Shown here piece after piece: positions 58,214 to 64,000 of a stretch of DNA of 64,000 nt; within the stretch, counting starts at the first letter, position 1; the number at the start of each line of letters is the position of its first letter. The position numbers and the translations under genes were made by a program. Origin of the DNA: Candidatus Omnitrophota bacterium (lineage in GTDB: Bacteria > Omnitrophota > Gorgyraeia > Velamenicoccales > Velamenicoccaceae); the NCBI GenBank assembly GCA_020052645.1, contig JAGVOQ010000009.1:43000-106999 (forward strand), given 5' to 3'. The notes under the pieces are model-generated. The model did no database searches and had not been told where the DNA came from. It worked only from the letters and a program-made list of their open reading frames with translations.

Positions 58214-59265
58214 GAGAAGACATAAGAAATTTTAATCAGGAAGAGCTTTTGAAGAAATTCAAAGGTTTGCAGTTTGAGTCGTATCGCGCGCGCCAGGTCT
58301 TAGAGTGGCTTTATAAACGCGATGTCGACGATTTTGCCATGATGAGTAATCTGCCCAGAGAACTCAAGGAGAAGCTGGGTTTGTATTTTTGTATTGAAAA
58401 ATTGGCCGTTGAAGAGATTAAGACCTCTAGAGACATGACGCAAAAATTTCTTTTTAGGCTCAAAGACAATACGTTGATTGAAAGTGTTTCCATTCCTTTG
58501 AAAGCGCGGTTGACCGCCTGTCTTTCGACTCAGGTGGGCTGTAAATTCTCCTGCACTTTTTGTGCCAGCGGTTCCATGGGTTTCAAGAGAAATCTTGAGG
58601 CTTGTGAGATCATTGCACAGTTTCTTGCTATTAAGAAGAATGTGCCGCTTCATAAAGTGAACAATGTCGTTTTTATGGGCATTGGCGAGCCTTTGGACAA
58701 TTATGAAAATTGTTTGCGCGCGATCCGTATTTTAAATGATCCGGGCTGCGCCAATCTGGGAATTCGGAAAATGACTATTTCTACTGCAGGTTTTGCTCCT
58801 GCGATTGAACGCCTGGCTAAAGAAGGGCTTCAGATCGAGCTTTCCGTGTCTTTGCACGCAGCGACGGACGAAAAACGAAGCGAGCTTTTGCCGATCAATA
58901 ATCGGTTTCCTTTAAAGCCTTTATTTAAAGCCGTTGAGACCTACATGGCCCTGACAAAAAGAAAAGTGACTTTTGAATATATTCTTTTAGGCGGATTTAA
59001 TTCAAGCGTTGAGGATGCTCAAAGCCTTATTCGTTTAGTGCGCGGGTTGAATGTCCGCATCAATCTTATCCCTTATAATCCGGGACCGGCTCGTGGCAGA
59101 TATTTTTCTCCCACAAAGCTTGAGGTTTTGTTTTTTAAAAATTATCTGGCTCAAAAAGGCATTGATGTGTTTTTGAGAATGCCGAGAGGTGTAGATATCG
59201 CCGCGGCCTGCGGTCAATTGAAGTATCATGTGTTAAGAAAAGAGAAACAAAATAGGGAGGCTTAA
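58210..59265 (+). CDS. rlmN: RlmN 23S rRNA/tRNA adenine-C2 methyltransferase
   Basis: 351 residues, usual length. CLSTQVGCKFSCTFCASG is the CxxxCxxC cluster site, VVFMGIGEPLDNYEN and SVSLHAATDEKR follow, and CGQLKYH at the end holds the Cys that resolves the methyl intermediate. RlmN methylates A2503 of 23S rRNA and some tRNAs. It overlaps the MOSC gene. Confidence 0.96.
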   Translation: MREDIRNFNQEELLKKFKGLQFESYRARQVLEWLYKRDVDDFAMMSNLPRELKEKLGLYFCIEKLAVEEIKTSRDMTQKFLFRLKDNTLIESVSIPLKARLTACLSTQVGCKFSCTFCASGSMGFKRNLEACEIIAQFLAIKKNVPLHKVNNVVFMGIGEPLDNYENCLRAIRILNDPGCANLGIRKMTISTAGFAPAIERLAKEGLQIELSVSLHAATDEKRSELLPINNRFPLKPLFKAVETYMALTKRKVTFEYILLGGFNSSVEDAQSLIRLVRGLNVRINLIPYNPGPARGRYFSPTKLEVLFFKNYLAQKGIDVFLRMPRGVDIAAACGQLKYHVLRKEKQNREA

Positions 59266-59268
59266 AAA

Positions 59269-59673
59269 ATGACGCCTAAAATATATTCGACTAAGATTAA
59301 GGTTCGTTATGCGGAAACAGATCAGATGGGGATCGTGTATTATGCCAATTATCTGATATGGTTTGAAGTGGCGCGTACGGAATATTTATTGAGCCAGGGG
59401 CTTGATTATCGAGATGTGGAAAAAGAGGGCCTTTTCATGGCGGTCGTTGAGGCTCATTGTGTCTATAAAGCACCGGCGCGTTATGGTGATGAGATTATTA
59501 TTGAGGCGCAAGCTGTTGATGTTAAAAATACAAGCTTCAAATTTCAATATAAGATTACAAGAGGCTCTGACCGCGTTCTTTTAGCTGAAGGAACCACGGC
59601 GCACGTCTTGATTGATAAGTCTATGAAACCTAAAAAAATCCCTGAAAAAATTCGGAGTTTGTTAATTTTTTGA
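59269..59673 (+). CDS. ybgC: YbgC-type acyl-CoA thioesterase
   Basis: 134 residues, hotdog fold. RYAETDQMGIVYYANYLIWF contains the catalytic Asp and the YYANY motif of 4-hydroxybenzoyl-CoA/YbgC thioesterases; GDEIIIEAQAVDVKN follows. YbgC proteins hydrolyse acyl-CoA or acyl-ACP and often work with the Tol-Pal envelope system. It could also free a polyketide or fatty acyl chain, but it lies outside that cluster. It starts three bases after rlmN. Confidence 0.9.
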   Translation: MTPKIYSTKIKVRYAETDQMGIVYYANYLIWFEVARTEYLLSQGLDYRDVEKEGLFMAVVEAHCVYKAPARYGDEIIIEAQAVDVKNTSFKFQYKITRGSDRVLLAEGTTAHVLIDKSMKPKKIPEKIRSLLIF

Positions 59674-59680
59674 TTCTTGA

Positions 59681-60601
59681 ATGATTAAATCTAAACTTCC
59701 ACTAAATTTAATCCTCCGCAGAGATCCTAAGGGCTTAGCCCGTGGGATGAATGGTGTTGTGCATTTTCTGCTCAGGAGGAAGCCCCGGACTTTAGTCCGG
59801 GGAACTTCACTTTCTCTCCCTTTTCTATTTTCCATTTTCTATCTTTTATTTTTTATCACTGGCTGTGCGACACCTCAGGTTTTAGTTAAAGAGCAGGAAA
59901 CCGGGCTTATGGATAGCGCTGAGGAAGCTTTGGTGGGCCGCAGCATGGCGGAGAACATTATAAAGAAAGGATGTCCTCCAGTCCCGGATGCTGCCCGGCA
60001 GCTATTTATCAACAGAATAGGCCAACGCATCGCGCAGGTTTGTGATCGCCGTGATATTGTTTATCATTTTATGATTTTAGACAGTCCTGACATGAACGCG
60101 TTCGCTTTACCTGGAGGGCATGTCTATGTGTATGACGGGCTGGTTAAAAAATTGAGCGAATCGGAACTTGCGGCGCTTCTGGCCCATGAGGTGGCTCATG
60201 TGACGATGAGGCATCCTTTGAAGAAGATGCAGGCTGTTTTAGGAGAAAATATTTTATTGGGTTTGGCTTTTGTTGGTTTGGGGCAAAAAGATCCGGTTTT
60301 TGATCAGGAAATTTCCAAGGTCAGTCCTGAAGTTTTCGTATTGCTTGGCCGCGGATACGATGTCGATGAGGAAGAAGCTGCGGATCGTCTGGCTTTGCGC
60401 TATTTAAGTCGTGCGAATTATGATCCTAACAATCTCGCGGTTGTTTTAAAAATTTTTAACTCTGGATCCAACCGTGTTTTTGAAACGGCGTCTTCACAAG
60501 CATGCATGGATGGACGCATTAAGAAAATTTCTAAGGAAATCAAAAGCGGCGTTATTTACCCCGTTAGAGAACGAAATTCTCTAACGGGGTTTACGAGGTG
60601 A
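59681..60601 (+). CDS. M48-family zinc metalloprotease lipoprotein with repeat-built ends
   Basis: 306 residues. The lipobox ITGCA (Cys about 62) follows the hydrophobic LSLPFLFSIFYLLFF. The zinc site is HEVAH with Glu in DEEEAADRLALRYL. NAFALPGGHVYVYDGLV is typical of YcaL/BepA-type envelope proteases. The first 45 codons come largely from a palindromic repeat (59712-59802), so the real start may be an internal one before the signal peptide. The last residues PVRERNSLTGFTR come from a 31-bp element; without it the protein would end VIYEVRE. Confidence 0.85.
   Translation: MIKSKLPLNLILRRDPKGLARGMNGVVHFLLRRKPRTLVRGTSLSLPFLFSIFYLLFFITGCATPQVLVKEQETGLMDSAEEALVGRSMAENIIKKGCPPVPDAARQLFINRIGQRIAQVCDRRDIVYHFMILDSPDMNAFALPGGHVYVYDGLVKKLSESELAALLAHEVAHVTMRHPLKKMQAVLGENILLGLAFVGLGQKDPVFDQEISKVSPEVFVLLGRGYDVDEEEAADRLALRYLSRANYDPNNLAVVLKIFNSGSNRVFETASSQACMDGRIKKISKEIKSGVIYPVRERNSLTGFTR
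59712..59802. repeat. palindromic repeat inside the 5' end of the protease frame
   Basis: TCCTCC (59712-59717) pairs with GGAGGA (59775-59780), followed by CCCCGGACTTTAGTCCGGGG (59783-59802), a near-perfect palindrome. The GACTTTAGTC core also occurs in the 113-bp elements. A REP-like element is the likely nature. Confidence 0.7.
60559..60589 (+). repeat. 31-bp short palindromic element at a gene end
   Basis: CCCCGTTAGAGAA, CGAAA, TTCTCTAACGGGG, flanked by TTTA (60555-60558, 60590-60593). It changes the last residues of the M48 protease and provides a new stop. Confidence 0.92.
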
Positions 60602-60684
60602 GAGAGTAAAAAAACGGCACAGGGGAGTATTTTGAGTGGTATAATTGTCTAAAGCGTAAACATATCATAAAACAGGATGGTTTT

Positions 60685-61077
60685 ATGGCTCCGGAAAAGA
60701 AAAAAAGCATTCTGATCGTCGATGATGAAAAAGACGTGGTGGATTCTTTATCCGGGTTTTTAAAAAGAACCGGTTATGAAGTGTATGGCGCTTTGACCGG
60801 CAGGGAAGGTTTGAAGATCGCCCGCGAGAAACTCCCCAGTCTCATCATTTTGGATCTGATGCTTCCTGATATTGATGGTTCGGATGTAGCGGTCCAGTTG
60901 TTAAATAATCCGACGACAAAAGAAATTCCTATCATATTCCTGACGGCTATTATTACGAAAGATGAACAGGAAATCTCCGGTGAATTTGTCGCTAATCGCT
61001 GCATTGTCGCAAAGCCCTGCAGTTCTGAAGAAATCTTAAGTCTCATCAAAAATTATATCGGGTACCCCACAACTTAA
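60685..61077 (+). CDS. single-domain response regulator (CheY-like)
   Basis: 130 residues. ILIVDDEKDVVDSL holds the acidic pair, LIILDLMLPDIDG the phosphorylated Asp (about 58), FLTAII the Thr, and VAKPCSSEE the Lys. There is no output domain. A GGTATAATT box about 40 bases upstream may be its -10. No kinase gene is adjacent, so the partner is unknown. It ends three bases before the pseudouridine synthase gene. Confidence 0.92.
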   Translation: MAPEKKKSILIVDDEKDVVDSLSGFLKRTGYEVYGALTGREGLKIAREKLPSLIILDLMLPDIDGSDVAVQLLNNPTTKEIPIIFLTAIITKDEQEISGEFVANRCIVAKPCSSEEILSLIKNYIGYPTT

Positions 61078-61080
61078 ACT

Positions 61081-61824
61081 ATGCGTCTCCAGGTTTTTCT
61101 TTCTCGCTCAGGCGTTTGTTCCCGTCGTCAGGCCATGATTTTTGTCCAGTCGGGATGTGTGGAAGTGAACGGTCGGGTGTGTTGTGAGCCGTCGACTGAG
61201 GTTGTCTCTGGTTGCGACAAAGTCGTTTTTCGCGGCCGCCCCATTGTTTTAAAAGAAAAGACTGTTATTTTGCTTCATAAGCCTTGCGGCGTGACATCGA
61301 CCACAAAAGATAGATTTGCCGAAAAAACTGTTTTGGATTTATTGCCAAAAGAGTTCGGACACCTCTATTGTGTCGGAAGGCTCGACAAGGAGTCGACAGG
61401 GTTGCTTTTATTGACAAACGACGGTGATCTGGCCCTGCGTTTGACGCATCCTTCTTTTGAGACGCAGAAGACCTATCGCGTTGAATTGAATAAGGCGCTT
61501 GCATTGGAGGATGCTAGGCAGTTTGAGCGCGGCCTAATCTTAGAGGGTAAGAAAACAGCCCTCGCTAAAATCATTTTTAAAACCGGACGTTTGATTGATG
61601 TGGTTTTGCGCGAAGGCCGAAAGCGTCAAATACGGAAAATGTTTGCTTTGTTGCATTACCATGTGGTGACATTGTCGCGTATCCAGGAAGGGCCTTTGAC
61701 ACTGGGCGCTTTGAAAGAGGGCCAGTGGCGGTTTTTGACAAAAGAAGAAACAGAAGAACTCTATCAGGCAACAGGACTGATGGGGCATAAATTAAAATTT
61801 AAAACTCTAAACTCAAAATTCTAA
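61081..61824 (+). CDS. RluB/RsuA-family pseudouridine synthase
   Basis: 247 residues. An N-terminal S4 RNA-binding domain (LQVFLSRSGVCSRRQAMIFV) precedes the synthase domain with GRLDKESTGLLLLTNDG (catalytic Asp) and LREGRKRQIRKMFALL. Such enzymes modify 23S (RluB) or 16S (RsuA) rRNA; the choice between them is not clear. The frame runs into the start of an intergenic repeat, which supplies the last ten or so residues. Confidence 0.93.
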   Translation: MRLQVFLSRSGVCSRRQAMIFVQSGCVEVNGRVCCEPSTEVVSGCDKVVFRGRPIVLKEKTVILLHKPCGVTSTTKDRFAEKTVLDLLPKEFGHLYCVGRLDKESTGLLLLTNDGDLALRLTHPSFETQKTYRVELNKALALEDARQFERGLILEGKKTALAKIIFKTGRLIDVVLREGRKRQIRKMFALLHYHVVTLSRIQEGPLTLGALKEGQWRFLTKEETEELYQATGLMGHKLKFKTLNSKF

Positions 61825-61930
61825 ACTCTAAACAAACTCAAATTTTAAAACCCAAAAACTAAATCATTTAATTTTTTTATTTTGAGTTTATTTTGGATTT
61901 AGAGTTTAGTGTTTAGGGTTTATATTTGTG
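61797..61930. repeat. intergenic inverted repeat (CTAAAC/GTTTAG type), third copy
   Basis: AAACTCTAAACTCAAAATTC and CTAAACTCTAAACAAACTCA mirror TTTTGGATTTAGAGTTTAGT and GTTTAGGGTTTATA. It overlaps the last codons of the upstream gene. Confidence 0.7.
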
Positions 61931-61972
61931 ACTTTGTGACATTCTGACTTTTTTGACTATGTTTTTTAAATT

Positions 61973-63250
61973 ATGATTCCACAATTGGTTTTGTCGAACG
62001 ATAAAGGCGATGTTTTTGTCCATCCGACGTTAAAGATGGCTGTTTTTAACGGCCGTGATTTTATTTTGCCTTGTTTGAACGCATTAATTCCTTTTCCAAA
62101 AGGGAGCTCTCTTTTTTTTATGCCAGGGCATGGGGCATTGGGGTTTAACCAAAGCACCAAGAGCTTCGTTTCGCTGGCGAGATTTGAGGGTAAGCCTGTT
62201 TTTCCGGTTGCCGCATTTGTCATTCCGGGTTTTACGCGGATTCATTTGCCTGCGGCAAAGAAAATAGACCTGAAACTTACGCTTCCTTTGTGGCCTTATA
62301 CGGCCGTGGGTTGGAAAAAAGGAAATTTTTATGTTTCTGCGTACAGGATTGATCTCACTCGAAGGCAAAATCCGTCGCATTATACGGAAATAAAATTGCT
62401 TAAAAAAAACACCGCTTATATTTTAAAAGAATTTCCAAAGAACCGGTTATTTAAACATTTATCTTTTTGCGCGCTGACCTATAATTGTCGCAATGCCCAG
62501 AATTTATTCTTGGGACGATGGGAGGCGCCTTTGCCGGTGTCTCCTCATTGTAATGCCTCATGCCTCGGATGTTTGTCTCGTCAGGAAACCGATTGTGCGT
62601 TGGCGTCTCATGAGCGGATTTCATTTGTGCCTACGCCGCATGAAGTCGCTGAAGTCGCTGTTTTGCATCTGAAGAATGCGGATAAGCCCATCGTCAGTTT
62701 TGGACAGGGATGCGAAGGAGAACCGCTTCTGCAGCTTTCTGTTTTAAAGGAATCAATAGAAATCATAAGGATGAAGACACAAAGAGGAACGATTCATTTA
62801 AATACCAACGGATCGCATCCAGAGCATATGCGTGTGCTGGCGCGCGCGGGCTTGAATAGCGTGCGTATTAGCGTCAATAGTTTTAAAGAGGAGCATTATA
62901 GGGCCTATTTTCGACCGCGAGGTTATTCTTTGCCGGATGTTTTACGCGCTGCGGTTATTGCGAAAAAAAGTGGTCTTTTTGTTTCTCTTAATCTTTTGAT
63001 TTTTCCGGGCTTGACGGATAGGCGCGATGAAGTTGCGCGGTTGGTCGGATTTTTAAGAAAAGGATGTGTCGATTTTCTTCAGATGCGCAATCTATGCATT
63101 GATCAGGATTTGTTGTTAAGCGCTATGCCGGTTTCAACGCATGAGCCTTTGGGGATCCTTGAAATGATCAGACTGGTTAAGAAAGAGTGCCCAGATGTCC
63201 GGCTGGGTTATTTTAACAGATCAAAGGAAGCATTTTATAAAAAAGCTTAA
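61973..63250 (+). CDS. radical SAM protein
   Basis: 425 residues. SPHCNASCLGCLSRQETDC at about 190 holds the 4Fe-4S Cys (CxxxCxxC). SFGQGCEGEPLL replaces the usual GGEP, and HLNTNGSHPEHM and LNSVRISVNSF follow. An N-terminal part of about 180 residues precedes the barrel and is not recognised. Enzymes of this layout are often stand-alone activators or peptide/nucleoside modifiers; the substrate is unknown. No RBS stands out and no ATG lies upstream in frame. Confidence 0.85.
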   Translation: MIPQLVLSNDKGDVFVHPTLKMAVFNGRDFILPCLNALIPFPKGSSLFFMPGHGALGFNQSTKSFVSLARFEGKPVFPVAAFVIPGFTRIHLPAAKKIDLKLTLPLWPYTAVGWKKGNFYVSAYRIDLTRRQNPSHYTEIKLLKKNTAYILKEFPKNRLFKHLSFCALTYNCRNAQNLFLGRWEAPLPVSPHCNASCLGCLSRQETDCALASHERISFVPTPHEVAEVAVLHLKNADKPIVSFGQGCEGEPLLQLSVLKESIEIIRMKTQRGTIHLNTNGSHPEHMRVLARAGLNSVRISVNSFKEEHYRAYFRPRGYSLPDVLRAAVIAKKSGLFVSLNLLIFPGLTDRRDEVARLVGFLRKGCVDFLQMRNLCIDQDLLLSAMPVSTHEPLGILEMIRLVKKECPDVRLGYFNRSKEAFYKKA

Positions 63251-63329
63251 AGTCAGGGACTGAAAGGGCTTTTTAGGTATTGGATAAAAGCCATTGGTCA
63301 GGCCTCTTATCACATGGTATAATTTTTAT

Positions 63330-64000
63330 ATGAAAAGATTTATCTTGAGTATTTTTAAAAAATTGCGCTTAAACAGTTCTCTGCCCCAATCCTATAGAAA
63401 AAAGTCGAAAGCTGCTTTAGGATTTACCCCGTTAGAGAAAGCCATTGACTTTAGCCGGCGGTTTTTCAGCGATAAAGCTGACGGTGGTTTAAGACATCAG
63501 TCCGCGCAAACCGTTAGAAAACTTCGTTCTCTAACGGGGTTTATCCTTAATGAAATAATCATCGTTGTAACAATCCTCTCTATCCTTCTATTTTTCGGTA
63601 TATTTTATTATTTCAGAGTTATTGCTAAAAGTGAAAATACAGAAGCCCTGGTGAACCTAAAAGCTATTCGGGTCGCGGAAGAGGTTAAAAAACAGGAGTC
63701 AGGCACTTATGTAAACGCGACGGATACGCAAGGCATCAATAGCGCGCTCTCAGTGATTCAGATAGAGGATAAGATTTTTAGATATAAAGTTGTTAATGCC
63801 ACAGATGACGATTTTATTGCTGTTGCTGAACGCATTAAAGGAAGCCCTGGAAAAGACGCGCCCATTGAGATCGCTATGTACTCTGACGGAAGCGTCAGCT
63901 ATTCGAAGAGTTCGAGTTCGGGTGGTTCTTCATATACAGGAGGCACAAGTTCCGGAGGCTCTGGCGGTGGCGGCGGTGGTGGTGGCGGTGGTGGCGGCGG
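63330..64000 (+). CDS. type IV prepilin-like (pseudopilin) protein, 3' end outside window
   Basis: The frame is open from ATG 63330 to the right edge. A prepilin site, LTG-FILNE followed by IIIVVTILSILLFFGIFYYF, lies about 70 residues in: cleavage after Gly, Glu at +5, then the hydrophobic helix. The unusually long leader is due to an in-frame 113-bp element; without it the leader would be about 32 residues, reading ALG-FILNE. The visible end is a run of Ser/Gly (SSGGSS then poly-Gly from GGT/GGC codons). It is probably a minor pilin or type II secretion pseudopilin. A TATAAT-like box lies at 63317-63323. Confidence 0.8.
   Translation, partial: MKRFILSIFKKLRLNSSLPQSYRKKSKAALGFTPLEKAIDFSRRFFSDKADGGLRHQSAQTVRKLRSLTGFILNEIIIVVTILSILLFFGIFYYFRVIAKSENTEALVNLKAIRVAEEVKKQESGTYVNATDTQGINSALSVIQIEDKIFRYKVVNATDDDFIAVAERIKGSPGKDAPIEIAMYSDGSVSYSKSSSSGGSSYTGGTSSGGSGGGGGGGGGGGG
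63427..63539 (+). repeat. 113-bp palindromic element inserted in frame in the prepilin leader
   Basis: Same ends as the other copies, flanked by TTTA (63423-63426, 63540-63543). It reads TPLEKA at the start and VRKLRSLTGF at the end, the same frame as the copy at 28397. It was inserted exactly on the codons of the prepilin cleavage site. Confidence 0.92.

Overview
The window looks like part of a chromosome from an anaerobic, probably uncultivated Gram-negative bacterium. Pointers are two oxygen-sensitive B12-radical-SAM enzymes, a group-3b-type [NiFe] hydrogenase, lipoproteins, a prepilin-like protein and intergenic spacers packed with long hairpin repeats. The mix recalls candidate phyla such as Omnitrophota, but that placement is inference; no rRNA or tRNA gene was found to test it.

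Layout. (1) 1-4240: two alkaline-phosphatase-superfamily enzymes, a 35-codon remnant of a second comM-like gene, and the 3' part of comM on the minus strand. (2) About 4241-20118: a 15.9 kb integrated element that splits comM. It has a large serine recombinase at its right end, a second small serine recombinase, an XRE repressor facing a leftward gene block, a replication protein gene with five in-gene repeats (possible iterons), a terminase-small-subunit-like gene and a few virion-type genes. I see no large terminase, portal or capsid gene, so it resembles a phage satellite or a reduced prophage. (3) 20119-22543: the 5' piece of comM and cell-envelope genes (coiled-coil protein, DUF212 membrane protein, LysM L,D-transpeptidase).

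(4) 22709-46080: an apparent type II polyketide gene cluster. It holds accA, a PadR regulator with a 20-bp palindrome over a strong downstream promoter, an acyl-CoA ligase, KS-alpha, KS-beta (all catalytic residues changed), an ACP, an aromatase/cyclase, a second SRPBCC protein, a PF04199-type cyclase, an SDR reductase, an MFS exporter, an amidohydrolase and two paralogous B12-radical-SAM enzymes at either side of the core. Inside it lies a nucleoside phosphorylase, MtnA isomerase, class II aldolase and aldehyde dehydrogenase block. This would fit salvage of 5'-deoxyadenosine, the by-product of radical SAM chemistry, to DHAP and acetaldehyde.

(5) 46098-54832: [NiFe] hydrogenase maturation genes (a HypF lacking its N-terminal half, HypC, HypD, HypE, a HypA lacking its zinc domain), a HydBGDA-type hydrogenase and its endopeptidase. 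(6) 54869-58213: molybdenum cofactor genes moeA, moaA, moaC and a MOSC protein. (7) 58210-64000: rlmN, a thioesterase, an M48 protease, a receiver-domain protein, a pseudouridine synthase, a radical SAM protein and a prepilin-like gene running off the edge.

Repeats are a second theme. A 113-bp element with 13-bp terminal inverted repeats and TTTA/TAAA target duplications, plus a 31-bp short form, occurs six times. Twice the long form sits in frame inside a gene and adds 39 codons. A cloverleaf-like intercistronic element with covarying stems occurs at least four times, each starting on a stop codon. One copy is flanked by a 20-bp direct duplication.
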